Source: Desulfobacteraceae bacterium (GTDB taxonomy: Bacteria > Desulfobacterota > DSM-4660 > Desulfatiglandales > Desulfatiglandaceae). Taken from it: DNA of 14,428 nt. Below, one piece after another: positions 6,217-13,696 of this stretch. Within the stretch, counting starts at the first letter, position 1; each line of letters opens with the position of its first letter. The stretch lies in the NCBI GenBank assembly GCA_011048855.1, contig DSCZ01000206.1, forward strand, positions 1 through 14,428. The letters run 5' to 3'. The notes beneath the pieces were generated by a model. It was not told the origin of the DNA, made no database searches, and was given only the letters and a program-made list of their open reading frames with translations. The translations under genes were made by a program, and so were the position numbers.

Positions 6217-7391
6217 CCGTCCCATTTCTCGCGGCGTGAGATTTTTATCCCACGCTTTTCAAGTTCATCCAAAACTTCCCGGTGGGGAACATCCCTGACC
6301 GGGCTGAGCACACCCGTTTTTCGGATTTTTCCTTCAAGGACCATTTGCGCTGCGATGCTCGCAGTGAAACCAACAGTGCGGTTCATGGCAAAAAACCCCG
6401 TCTCAAGATCCCGGAAGTCGATCAACTCATGGCTGACCTGCAGTGGGCGGCCGCCTTTCAAGCCCCACGCCTCCACCCGAACGACGACAACGTCTTTTTC
6501 ATCTTCTTGAAACTGCAATCTGGGAGTAAGGTGCTCGGCAACGAAACGACGTGGGGAGATTTCCACATCCCCGATTCGAATAGGATCTTCATCAAGGAAT
6601 CCCAGCTCGGCCATTACATTCCAGAACTGGACGTGTCCCGGCCAGCGCATCGCGAATCGACCCATTTCCTTCAATTCGGGACCGAGACCGAAAACGTTTA
6701 TGAAATGTACTGCGTCACCGTTGTAGTAGGCATCCATGGCACCGAGCCCCGGAACATCGATCATGTGACGGTTCTCTTCACGCAGGATTTGTCCTCCCGG
6801 AATCGTGCATTCCTTCCCGTTCTTCAAGAAACGGGCAGGACGCATATAAGCCTTGAGAACACCCTCGAAGGTCCAGGAAATCTTATAGTGAAGGGGGTTG
6901 TCGGCGGCGCTCCCCGGGTCAGGAACCCCGGCCCCATAAGAGTGCATGCCGTGCACCTGGTCCAGCTCATCTACGCTGAGTCTGCCCAGAATCAAATCAA
7001 TACCGGGGTCCAAGCCCATTTCGGGCAGAACCGTCACCCCTTTTTCCCTTGCCATACCGTCAAGCTCAGTCAGACTGCCGGCATAACTTGAGCTGACAAA
7101 GGGAACCCTCTCATCGATTGCAATTCGAGCGATGCCCGGCTGGAAATCCGCCGGCAGCATGCAGACCAACACGTCTGGACCTGTTTTTTGAATGAGCCCT
7201 TTTAGATCCTCCGGCTGGGATGCATCCAGCGGCACAACCGTCACCTTACGGTAACCCTTTCGTGCCACATAAACTTCGGATTTATCGACTTCGATATCGG
7301 CCACCGTTATCTCGGAAACACATTCACTCTGCTCGAGATCATGGATAACAGCCTTTCCTTGAAGTCCTAAACCCAAAATAAGAACTTTCAT
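6213..7391 (-). CDS. Saccharopine dehydrogenase-like NAD(P)-binding oxidoreductase
   Basis: This 392-residue cytoplasmic protein begins MKVLILGLGLQGKAV, a Rossmann strand with GLGLQG at residues 7-12. DVLVCMLPADFQ then VPFVSSSYAG and LPEMGLDPGIDLIL follow, a series typical of the saccharopine/lysine dehydrogenase superfamily (Sacchrp_dh_NADP plus C-terminal domain). The C-terminal domain carries HSYGAGVPDP and NPLHYKISWT, the usual substrate-side region. Members catalyse reversible NAD(P)-linked oxidation at an amine carbon: saccharopine, lysine, carboxynorspermidine or opine-like compounds. Which one cannot be told here. ATG 7391 was chosen because GGAG lies eight bases upstream, whereas the longer TTG-initiated version would overlap that site. 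It follows dppC by 21 bases and couples by ATGA to the MmgE/PrpD remnant. Confidence 0.83.
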   Translation of the reverse strand: MKVLILGLGLQGKAVIHDLEQSECVSEITVADIEVDKSEVYVARKGYRKVTVVPLDASQPEDLKGLIQKTGPDVLVCMLPADFQPGIARIAIDERVPFVSSSYAGSLTELDGMAREKGVTVLPEMGLDPGIDLILGRLSVDELDQVHGMHSYGAGVPDPGSAADNPLHYKISWTFEGVLKAYMRPARFLKNGKECTIPGGQILREENRHMIDVPGLGAMDAYYNGDAVHFINVFGLGPELKEMGRFAMRWPGHVQFWNVMAELGFLDEDPIRIGDVEISPRRFVAEHLTPRLQFQEDEKDVVVVRVEAWGLKGGRPLQVSHELIDFRDLETGFFAMNRTVGFTASIAAQMVLEGKIRKTGVLSPVRDVPHREVLDELEKRGIKISRREKWDG

Positions 7392-7399
7392 AAACAACT

Positions 7400-7403
7400 C
7401 TCC
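7400..7403 (-). promoter_or_regulatory. Ribosome binding site fixing the start of the saccharopine-dehydrogenase-like gene
   Basis: On the minus strand GGAG, within AAAGGAGAG, lies eight bases before the ATG at 7391. A TTG at 7409 in the same frame would place this motif inside the coding sequence, so the ATG is preferred. Confidence 0.7.
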
Positions 7404-7412
7404 TTTCAATTT

Positions 7413-8324
7413 TCACCTGGGAATATTGCGCAATCGTGGATCAAGCGCGTCCCTCAAACCGTCTCCCAGAAGGTTGATCGACAGGATGGTCAGCATAATC
7501 GCAAGACCCGGTAATGTAACCAGCCACCATGAATCGGTGATATAAACCCGCCCCTCAGCCAGCATCCGTCCCCACGTGGGCATAGGCGGAGGAGGCCCCA
7601 TCCCGAGAAATGACAGGCCGCTTTCCCAGATGATGATATTTGCCACTCTCACAGTACCAAGAACAAGAACAGGGGAAAGAACATTGGGGAAAATGTGCCG
7701 CAGAAGGATAATTCGGTGCTTGGTACCCACGCTGCGTGCGGCCATGACGAATTCCTTCCCCTTAATGCTGAGAACACTGCCACGTATAGTGCGAGCATAA
7801 GTCACCCAATCGGAAAGCCCCAGCACCAGAATCAAGTTGAAAATGGAATTACCCAACACTGCAATTAAAGAAATCGTCAGCAACATGAAAGGGTAAGCCA
7901 TGAAAACATCCGCCAAACGCATAATCACGCTGTCACAGCGGCCGCCGTAGTATCCGGAAATAAGCCCCAGGACGATGCCTGTGCTGGAAGCCACAAGAAC
8001 GGAGGCGAACCCAACCATTAAACTGACCCTGCTGCCGTAAAGAATTCTCACCAGAACGTCTCTGCCCAGATTATCGGTGCCTAAAAGATAAGCGAGAGAT
8101 CCACCTTCCTGCCAGAACGGAGGAGTCAGTCGGGCAAGAAGGTCTTGAGCGAGGGGATCTCGGGAATAAAATAAAGGGAAAAAGATGCTGGTACCTATAA
8201 TCATCGTGAAGAGCACGCCCCCTACAACCGCCCCGGGACTCCGACCAAGGGCCCGAAGCGTCTCGCGCCACAACCGCAGCGTCGCGTACAGGTTACGAAA
8301 ACGATCTTGGCGTGGGATGGTCAT
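7413..8324 (-). CDS. dppC: Peptide-type ABC transporter permease, DppC/OppC family
   Basis: This 303-residue inner-membrane subunit pairs with DppB. After a basic N-terminus (MTIPRQDRFR), the first span lies at about 32-50, and a periplasmic loop contains the family's GTDNLGRDVLVRILYG motif. The binding-protein-dependent permease coupling motif follows in the section FVMAARSVG...RIILLRHIFPN. The tail has ESGLSFLGMGPPPPMPTWG, highly typical of DppC, and ends near ALDPRLR. The ATG at 8324 overlaps the dppB stop as ATGA. A longer in-frame reading up to 8771 is rejected because it runs through dppB coding sequence. Transported molecules in this family include di- and oligopeptides, nickel complexes, opines and glutathione. 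The neighbouring dehydrogenase hints at an amino-acid conjugate, but that is inference. Confidence 0.94.
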   Translation of the reverse strand: MTIPRQDRFRNLYATLRLWRETLRALGRSPGAVVGGVLFTMIIGTSIFFPLFYSRDPLAQDLLARLTPPFWQEGGSLAYLLGTDNLGRDVLVRILYGSRVSLMVGFASVLVASSTGIVLGLISGYYGGRCDSVIMRLADVFMAYPFMLLTISLIAVLGNSIFNLILVLGLSDWVTYARTIRGSVLSIKGKEFVMAARSVGTKHRIILLRHIFPNVLSPVLVLGTVRVANIIIWESGLSFLGMGPPPPMPTWGRMLAEGRVYITDSWWLVTLPGLAIMLTILSINLLGDGLRDALDPRLRNIPR

Positions 8325-9247
8325 TTTTGCTCCAGGTAGCTGATCTGGGGATCCAGGTAGAGATAAATCAAGTCGGTAAGGAGATTGACCAGGACGAAAA
8401 GGACGGCCAGTACCAATACCGTCGCCTGCACCAGAGGGTAATCCCGACTGAAAATCGCCTGAACCACCAACCGGCCCACGCCGGGCCAGGCAAATACCGT
8501 TTCGATGATTACCGTTCCGCCGATCAGGAAACCGAACTGCATACCGGCAACGGTGACCAGAGGGATAAGAGCATTTTTGAGAGCATGTTTCCCGATGACA
8601 AGCTTCTCTTTCAGTCCCTTCGCTCTGGCAGTCCGAACGTAATCCTGGCTCAGGACCTCGAGCATTACCGACCGGGTAAGCCGCGCGAACATGGCCATCA
8701 AGCTCAGCCCCAACGCCAGGGACGGCATGACCAGTTGGGCCAGTGTACCGCGGCCGGAAGTCGGCAACCATCCCAGATTGACTGAAAACAGCAGAATCAA
8801 CATGATCCCAAGCCAGAAATGAGGCATGGAAAGGCCGAAAAGAGCCCCCAGCATCGAAGACGCATCCCAGAGGGACCCGCGCTTCACAGCAGAAATGATT
8901 CCAAGCGGAATAGACACCACAATGGCGATCAGCATAGCGGCACCTGCAAGTTCGAGACTTGCCGGTAATCGCTCCATTATCAAATTGATTGCCGGGGCTC
9001 TAAAGTAAAGAGACGAACCCAGATCCCCCTGAACCGCCCGGCTGGCAAACCGCCAATACTGCACATAAATAGGATCGTTGAATCCCAATTCTTCCCGCAG
9101 TGTCTCGATTTCGGCCATGGATGCGTCAGGAGGCAACATCAGCATAACCGGATCCCCGGAAAGGTGAATGAAAAAAAAGCTGATGATGGAAATGCCTACG
9201 ACTACATAAACCGTGTGCCATAGTCTCTTGAGGATATAATATCCCAT
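8321..9247 (-). CDS. dppB: Peptide-type ABC transporter permease, DppB/OppB family
   Basis: This protein is 308 residues from the chosen start. It begins MGYYILKRLWHTVYVVVGIS, the classic DppB amino end with a first span at about 8-28, then HLSGDPV and LGFNDPIYVQYWRF in the periplasmic section. The coupling motif DYVRTARAKGL is present, followed by HALKNALIPLVTVAG and ETVFAWPGVGRL, all standard for the family. It ends YLYLDPQISY, where PRI/DPRI is usual. Upstream ATGs at 9265 and 9280 are in frame. 9247 is preferred because the family usually starts M-x-x-Y-I-x-R and GGGGAAG precedes it. The gene follows the binding-protein gene across about 125 bases that hold two stem-loops, and overlaps dppC by four bases. 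Confidence 0.93.
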   Translation of the reverse strand: MGYYILKRLWHTVYVVVGISIISFFFIHLSGDPVMLMLPPDASMAEIETLREELGFNDPIYVQYWRFASRAVQGDLGSSLYFRAPAINLIMERLPASLELAGAAMLIAIVVSIPLGIISAVKRGSLWDASSMLGALFGLSMPHFWLGIMLILLFSVNLGWLPTSGRGTLAQLVMPSLALGLSLMAMFARLTRSVMLEVLSQDYVRTARAKGLKEKLVIGKHALKNALIPLVTVAGMQFGFLIGGTVIIETVFAWPGVGRLVVQAIFSRDYPLVQATVLVLAVLFVLVNLLTDLIYLYLDPQISYLEQK

Positions 9248-9275
9248 ACCGGATTTCTTCCCCATCGGTAAAACA

Positions 9276-9315
9276 AGCATCGGCCGATTTGGTGATGAGT
9301 CGGATGGCCGATGCT
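9276..9315 (-). other. Stem-loop upstream of dppB, second after the binding-protein gene
   Basis: A perfect ten-base inverted repeat pairs 9276-9285 (AGCATCGGCC) with 9306-9315 (GGCCGATGCT), enclosing a 20-base loop. It lies in the minus-strand transcript between the binding-protein gene and dppB, just upstream of the preferred dppB start. It reaches into the longer alternative dppB reading that begins at 9280. There is no following U-tract, so it is not an obvious terminator. It may stabilise the upstream message or affect dppB initiation. Confidence 0.55.
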
Positions 9316-9331
9316 CATTACCCCTTTTTGA

Positions 9332-9360
9332 TGCGGGAACGGCTACTTACCGCTCCCGCA
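9332..9360 (-). other. Stem-loop immediately after the binding-protein gene
   Basis: Bases 9332-9342 pair with 9350-9360 in an eleven-position stem with one A/C mismatch on the plus strand, closing a seven-base loop (9343-9349). It begins 12 bases past the stop codon at 9373. On the minus strand it is followed by CATCAAAAAGG, not a U-tract. Its placement suggests a 3'-end stabiliser that lets receptor mRNA outlive the permease part. Confidence 0.65.
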
Positions 9361-9372
9361 AGTCTCGGCGTT

Positions 9373-10866
9373 TTATCGTCTAGGTTTTGCCGTGTTCATT
9401 ATGAGATATCCATCCCGCAGCCCTTTGTATTCCACAGAATTGGCGACACCGTAAACCTCGGGTATTACATAGAGATAAACCCAGGGCGCATCCTGGTAAA
9501 GGAAGCAGTCAAGATCATTGTATACCTTGGCCCGTTCTTCCCGGTCCATGGTAGATCTTCCTTTTTCAAGGAGTCGATCAACGGTTTCATTCTTGTAGTA
9601 GTAATCCCGGCTTTTGGAATGGAACAGAGAGTACATGTAGCGGTCGGGCTCAGGTGCATCGTCCCAGAAATAGATGTACATTTGATGCTTTTTGTTCTTG
9701 TAACGATCCCACATAACCGCCCTTTCATAGGGTTCAAGTCTTACCTTTACACCCACCTTGGCAAGGTCCGCGGCGATAGCCTCGGCCTGCTCCTGGATCT
9801 GGGGCATGTAGGTGCCGAAAGCCAGTCGTGTTTCGAAGCCGTTCGGATATCCCGCATCCGCAAGCAGCTGTTTGGCCTTTTCCGGGTTATATGGATAAGG
9901 CTTCAAATTCGGGTCGGCACCAAAAGTCCTGGGGCTGATGGGACCGGCGCATAGAATGGCCTCGTCGTTGAAGAGAGCCTTGTTGATTAGAGGCCTGTTT
10001 ACAGCATGGTTGAGCGCCTGACGTACCCTCACATCACTGAAGGGTTTCTCGTATGTGTTCAACCCGAGATAGTTCATGGAGCCCATCTGGTCCGTCAAAT
10101 AAGCCTTCCCCGATTCCACGATCCTTTTACGCTGGTGCATTGGTATCCCGCTGATTACGTGAGCCTCGCCTGTCAAAAGGGAAGCGATTCGCGATGCTTC
10201 TTCCGGTATTCCTTTGAAGATCAGCTTTTTAAAAGCGGGTTTCGAACCGTAATAATTTTCATAAGCCGACATCACGACTTCCTGGCCCCTGACCCATTTA
10301 TCCAGCTTGTAGGGCCCGGCGCCCACCGGCTGTATGTTGTATTCGGTGTCTCCCACCTTCTGAACATAGCCCGGCGGGACGATGAATAAGTACTGGGCGA
10401 GCATATAGAGACCGGGCGCATAAGGTTGAGCCAGGGAAATCGTAAAGGTATGCTCGTCAAGGACTTCGACCCCTTTAAAGCTGTTGAGTTTCCCCCTGTG
10501 AGGACTTTTTAGATCGTCACTCAAGATCCGCTCAAAGGAAAATCTAACCGCTTCGGCATTTATGGGCTCGCCGTTATGAAACGTCGCCCCTTTTACCAGT
10601 GTGAATTTCCAGGTCAAATCATCAATTTTTTCCCATTTCTCGGCCAAACCGGGTAAGACACCTGCTTCCTCCGTAGGCTTAAGCAGTGTTTCATGGATGT
10701 TGTAGCATACACTCATGGTCGTCTGGATGGAACTTTGCATAATGTCCAGACCCACCGGCTCCGCTTCCTGAACCACCACGAGAGTTTCCTCATCAGCGAG
10801 TGCCGGGAGAGCCAAAACCACTATTAACGTAAACCCAACAATCAACGCCATCATAACTTTTTTCAT
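9373..10866 (-). CDS. Peptide/opine-type ABC transporter substrate-binding protein (SBP family 5)
   Basis: This 497-residue protein matches the usual 500-540 of DppA/OppA-like receptors. It has a Sec signal peptide: a basic start MKKVMM, a hydrophobic core to about residue 20, and an ALA|D cleavage site near 24/25. No lipobox cysteine is seen, so a soluble periplasmic protein is expected. Family motifs include LAEKWEKIDDLTWKFTLVKG (which follows the typical 'pgLAesw..d.tytF.LR.g.kFhdG' pattern), FHNGEPINAEAVRFSFER, GAGPYKLDKW, DVRVRQALNHAVNR and YPYNPEKAKQLLADAGYPNG. The start at 10866 is set by AAAGGAGA. The gene is bracketed by stem-loops on both sides. The ligand is unknown: peptide, opine or other solute. 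Confidence 0.93.
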   Translation of the reverse strand: MKKVMMALIVGFTLIVVLALPALADEETLVVVQEAEPVGLDIMQSSIQTTMSVCYNIHETLLKPTEEAGVLPGLAEKWEKIDDLTWKFTLVKGATFHNGEPINAEAVRFSFERILSDDLKSPHRGKLNSFKGVEVLDEHTFTISLAQPYAPGLYMLAQYLFIVPPGYVQKVGDTEYNIQPVGAGPYKLDKWVRGQEVVMSAYENYYGSKPAFKKLIFKGIPEEASRIASLLTGEAHVISGIPMHQRKRIVESGKAYLTDQMGSMNYLGLNTYEKPFSDVRVRQALNHAVNRPLINKALFNDEAILCAGPISPRTFGADPNLKPYPYNPEKAKQLLADAGYPNGFETRLAFGTYMPQIQEQAEAIAADLAKVGVKVRLEPYERAVMWDRYKNKKHQMYIYFWDDAPEPDRYMYSLFHSKSRDYYYKNETVDRLLEKGRSTMDREERAKVYNDLDCFLYQDAPWVYLYVIPEVYGVANSVEYKGLRDGYLIMNTAKPRR

Positions 10867-10873
10867 AAACGAT

Positions 10874-10877
10874 CTCC
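10874..10877 (-). promoter_or_regulatory. Ribosome binding site fixing the start of the binding-protein gene
   Basis: GGAG, within AAAGGAGA on the minus strand, lies seven bases before ATG 10866. An in-frame extension up to 10905 is rejected because it would put this motif inside the coding region and break the signal peptide's normal short basic start. Confidence 0.7.
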
Positions 10878-10890
10878 TTTCTTTGTACTT

Positions 10891-10919
10891 TTGCCGGCAC
10901 TGCATTCGCAGGCCGTCAA
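10891..10919 (-). other. Stem-loop between dppF and the binding-protein gene
   Basis: Pairs are 10900-10903 with 10908-10911, 10895-10898 with 10912-10915, and 10891-10893 with 10917-10919, with one bulged base and one mismatch, around a four-base loop. On the minus strand the stem is followed by AAAAG, so there is no U-tract. It sits in the 5' leader of the binding-protein gene, 24 bases before its ATG. A 5' stabilising hairpin or a processing site is a reasonable inference. Confidence 0.6.
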
Positions 10920-10933
10920 CAGGGGTTCAAGGC

Positions 10934-11905
10934 TTAACCGCTGCCATACAAGTGACAGCGTACGGTATGGTTTTCGTTAACGGTCCGTAACTTCGGGGGT
11001 TGCTCGCTGCAGATCGGCATCGCTTTCGGACACCGCGGGTTGAAGCGGCACCCCGGCGGAGGGTCAATCGGCGAGGGAACATCACCGCCGAGAATGATGC
11101 GTTTGCGAATCCGCCGCGGGTCAGGTACAGGCACAGCCGAAAGAAGAGCAACGGTGTAAGGATGCATAGGGTTCGAGTAAATCGCGGCTGCATCTGCAAG
11201 TTCAACAATCTCTCCCAGGTACATCACCCCTACACGGTGGCTGACATAGCGTATTACCCCCAGATCGTGTGAAATGAAAAGATAAGAAAGATTTAACCGG
11301 CGCTGGAGTTGAACCATCAAGTTCAACACCTGTGCCCGCACCGACACATCAAGAGCGGAAACCGGTTCGTCGCCGACGACCAGGCTGGGTCTCAAAACCA
11401 AGGCCCGGGCGATGCAGATGCGCTGGCGCTGGCCGCCGGAAAACTCATGGGGGAATCGACCCATATGTTCCGGCAAAAGTCCTACCATTTTCAAAGCTTC
11501 TGCGACGCGGTCACGCCGCTGTCCTCCATTCAACACTTCGTGATTGAGCAAAGGTTCCTCTATTATACGCTCCACTGTAAGGCGCGGATTGAGGGAGCCG
11601 AATGGATCCTGGAAAACAATCTGCATCTGTCGCCGCAAAACGCGCAGGCGATCAGGATTCAGCAAAAGGATGTTCTCGCCCCTGAACCAAACCTCTCCCG
11701 CCGTGGGCTCAATGAGCCGCAGGATGCTGAATCCGGCGGTGGACTTACCACAACCCGATTCACCCACGAGTCCCAGCGTTTCGTTTTCCCCCAGAGTGAA
11801 AGAAACATCGTCCACGGCATGGACCTTGGCTGTTTGGCGGCCGAAGAATCCACGCCTCACCGGAAAATGCTTTACCAGCCCTTTCACATTCAGGAGTTCA
11901 ACCAT
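10934..11905 (-). CDS. dppF: Peptide-type ABC transporter ATP-binding protein, DppF/OppF family
   Basis: This 323-residue cytoplasmic ATPase has Walker [10 protein letters not shown] (48-56), Q-loop Q99 in VFQDPFGSLNPR, signature FSGGQRQR (155-162), Walker B SLVVGDE (174-180) and switch H213. The N-terminal LVKHFPVRRGFFGR and the section VQLQRRLNLSYLFISHDLGV are characteristic of the F-type subunit. The C-terminal oligopeptide/dipeptide domain carries cysteines 286, 292, 299 and 317 in the GCRFNPRCP...C...C pattern. In some relatives this pattern binds a [4Fe-4S] cluster. It overlaps dppD by eight bases. The dppF stop lies 67 bases before the binding-protein start. Together with DppD it should energise DppBC. 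Confidence 0.94.
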   Translation of the reverse strand: MVELLNVKGLVKHFPVRRGFFGRQTAKVHAVDDVSFTLGENETLGLVGESGCGKSTAGFSILRLIEPTAGEVWFRGENILLLNPDRLRVLRRQMQIVFQDPFGSLNPRLTVERIIEEPLLNHEVLNGGQRRDRVAEALKMVGLLPEHMGRFPHEFSGGQRQRICIARALVLRPSLVVGDEPVSALDVSVRAQVLNLMVQLQRRLNLSYLFISHDLGVIRYVSHRVGVMYLGEIVELADAAAIYSNPMHPYTVALLSAVPVPDPRRIRKRIILGGDVPSPIDPPPGCRFNPRCPKAMPICSEQPPKLRTVNENHTVRCHLYGSG

Positions 11906-12866
11906 TCGTCATCCTCCAGCAGGCCACCCGGTGTCCGGGCCGAACTTCCTCGAGGGCCGGAGCTGTCTCCCTGCATATATCCAGGGATTCGGGGCATCGT
12001 GGTTCGAAATGACACCCCGCCGGCAGATCCAAAACACTGGGAACCGTTCCCTGGATTTCATCCAAGGTGGCTTCTTCAAACGATACATCGGCTCTGGGAA
12101 TAGAAGACATAAGGCCACGAGTATAAGGATGCAACGGCTCTTCGAAAAGTTCCAGCGTGGATGCTTCCTCCATCACTCTTCCCGTGTACATCACCGCCAC
12201 TCGCTGTGTGATTTCCGCGACAACACCCAAATCGTGGGTGATCAGGAGGATTGCCATCCCTAATTCCTCTTTCAATTCGATCATGAGTTCCAGAATTTGA
12301 GCCTGGATACTTACATCCAGGGCGGTGGTAGGTTCGTCGGCTATCAAAAGCGCCGGGCGGCAGGCGAGAGCCATCGCGATCATCACTCGTTGCCGCATTC
12401 CGCCGGAGAGCTGGTAGGGATATTCTCTGACCCTTCGTTCAGGTGCAGGTACACCCACCCTGGCAAGCATGTCGATCGAGCTTTTTAACGCATCTCTCCG
12501 CCCCAGATTGCGATGGGTGAGAAAAATTTCCATGAGCTGGTTGCCCACAGTGTAAACAGGGTTCAAGGCACTCATCGGTTCCTGGAAGATCATGCTGACT
12601 TGATCTCCACGAATGCGCCGTATTTCATCGGAAGTCACTTTGAGGAGATCTTTGCCTTTGAAGAGAATTTCGCCTCCGGCAAAGAAGGCCGGCGGACAGG
12701 GCAGCAGCCTGAGGATGGACAGAGCCATAACCGATTTCCCGCATCCGGATTCGCCCACCACCCCCACCACTTCCCCTGGCTCGATGTGGAGGCCAATTCC
12801 ATCAACTGCTCGCGCAACGCCTTGTGGTGTGCGAAAATAGGTTTTGAGGTTTCGAATGCTAAGCAT
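11898..12866 (-). CDS. dppD: Peptide-type ABC transporter ATP-binding protein, DppD/OppD family
   Basis: This 322-residue ATPase has Walker A GESGCGKS (38-45), Q95 in [11 protein letters not shown], signature LSGGMRQR (153-160), Walker B ALLIADE (172-178) and H211 in ITHDLGVV. The D-type identity comes from [18 protein letters not shown] at the start and the [13 protein letters not shown] helix. The C-terminal extension has cysteines 285, 291, 298 and 316 with GCHFEPRCP, the possible [4Fe-4S] site of the family. The ribosome binding site is weak (CCAGGC just before ATG). The gene starts 33 bases after the enoyl-CoA hydratase stop and overlaps dppF by eight bases, so translation is probably coupled onward. 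Confidence 0.94.
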   Translation of the reverse strand: MLSIRNLKTYFRTPQGVARAVDGIGLHIEPGEVVGVVGESGCGKSVMALSILRLLPCPPAFFAGGEILFKGKDLLKVTSDEIRRIRGDQVSMIFQEPMSALNPVYTVGNQLMEIFLTHRNLGRRDALKSSIDMLARVGVPAPERRVREYPYQLSGGMRQRVMIAMALACRPALLIADEPTTALDVSIQAQILELMIELKEELGMAILLITHDLGVVAEITQRVAVMYTGRVMEEASTLELFEEPLHPYTRGLMSSIPRADVSFEEATLDEIQGTVPSVLDLPAGCHFEPRCPESLDICRETAPALEEVRPGHRVACWRMTNG

Positions 12867-12899
12867 GCCTGGTTCACCGTTTCATACCTGGCCCCTGGT

Positions 12900-13673
12900 T
12901 TATTCCGACGGGTCCGACTTCTTGCCCCTGGCATGCTCCATTCCTTCTTTTCGGGAACCGGCTGAAAAGGATGCACATGCACAATACGACTCAAATGACA
13001 AGGTCCTCTCCAGGGTACTTTCCATTGAAGCCTCCAACATTTCCCGGTGCAGCCGCACCTCGAAAAAGTAGTTGGAAGCAATTTTTTTTGCCATGTTCAA
13101 CGCTTCTTCGTCGAGTTTATCGAGGGGGACGACCTTATTTGCATATCCTATTCGATATGCTTCCTGGTCGTCGATGAGTTCAGCCGTGAGAATCATTTCC
13201 TTGGCCCTTCCAAGCCCGACGATGCGAGGCAGATAATATGTTCCGCCGTTTGTTACCGTGGCTCCGACCCGGGACTCCGGAAACCCGACTTTTGTTCCCT
13301 CTGCTAAAATCCGTATGTCACAATTGAGAGAGAATTCCATCCCCTCACCCAGGGCGTAACCTTTTACCGCTGCGATCGTGGGCTTTCCGAGTCCAACTAT
13401 GGCACGCGTGATGTTCTGCATCAACTTCGAGTGCTCATAGTACTCTTTGAAATCTCGAGGTGACAATTGCTCCTTTATATCGGCTCCCGCACAGAAAGCT
13501 CGGCCTTCTCCGGTGATAATCACGACCTTCACCTCGCTGTCTTTCTTTACTTTCTCCAGAACCTCAACGAAATCCGAGAGCAGTTCATCGGTCACGGCAT
13601 TGAGGGAACGGGGTCGATTGAACTTTACCACTGCAACTTCATCAATTTTTTCAAGTAAAACAGTATCTGCCAT
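12900..13673 (-). CDS. Enoyl-CoA hydratase/isomerase (crotonase) family protein
   Basis: This 257-residue protein is a normal length for a bacterial enoyl-CoA hydratase. The oxyanion-hole segment FCAGADIKE lies at 60-68 and GYALGEGMEF at 105-114. The two catalytic glutamates expected for hydratases are present: E113 (GMEF) and E133 (FPES). GGTYYLPRIVGLGRAKEMIL (143-162) is the standard helix after the active site, and RKEGME near the end is the usual tail. It would hydrate a trans-2-enoyl-CoA to the 3-hydroxyacyl-CoA in beta-oxidation or amino acid/organic acid breakdown; isomerase or hydrolase relatives are alternatives. The last ten residues (ARGKKSDPSE) depart from the common AFLEKRKP ending. 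The start at 13673 has GGAGG five bases upstream. The gene begins 23 bases after the TRAP gene stop. Confidence 0.88.
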   Translation of the reverse strand: MADTVLLEKIDEVAVVKFNRPRSLNAVTDELLSDFVEVLEKVKKDSEVKVVIITGEGRAFCAGADIKEQLSPRDFKEYYEHSKLMQNITRAIVGLGKPTIAAVKGYALGEGMEFSLNCDIRILAEGTKVGFPESRVGATVTNGGTYYLPRIVGLGRAKEMILTAELIDDQEAYRIGYANKVVPLDKLDEEALNMAKKIASNYFFEVRLHREMLEASMESTLERTLSFESYCACASFSAGSRKEGMEHARGKKSDPSE

Positions 13674-13678
13674 GATTT

Positions 13679-13683
13679 CCTCC
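13679..13683 (-). promoter_or_regulatory. Ribosome binding site fixing the start of the crotonase gene
   Basis: GGAGG on the minus strand lies five bases before ATG 13673. The ATG four codons upstream (13685) overlaps this motif, and still longer in-frame readings run back into the TRAP gene, so both are rejected. Confidence 0.75.
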
Positions 13684-13696
13684 ATAACACGAAGCC

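Noticed and set aside
6282..7091. Plus-strand 269-codon frame opposite the saccharopine-dehydrogenase-like gene
   Set aside because: It is antisense to a gene with a clear Rossmann motif and family blocks; no motif or ribosome binding site supports it.
8325..8771. N-terminal extension of DppC
   Set aside because: The extension is an out-of-frame reading through dppB. The ATG at 8324, coupled by ATGA to the dppB stop, gives the normal DppC length and amino end.
11309..12263. Two long plus-strand frames across dppF and dppD
   Set aside because: They are antisense to two ATPases with complete Walker, signature and H-loop motifs, and their translations look like noise.
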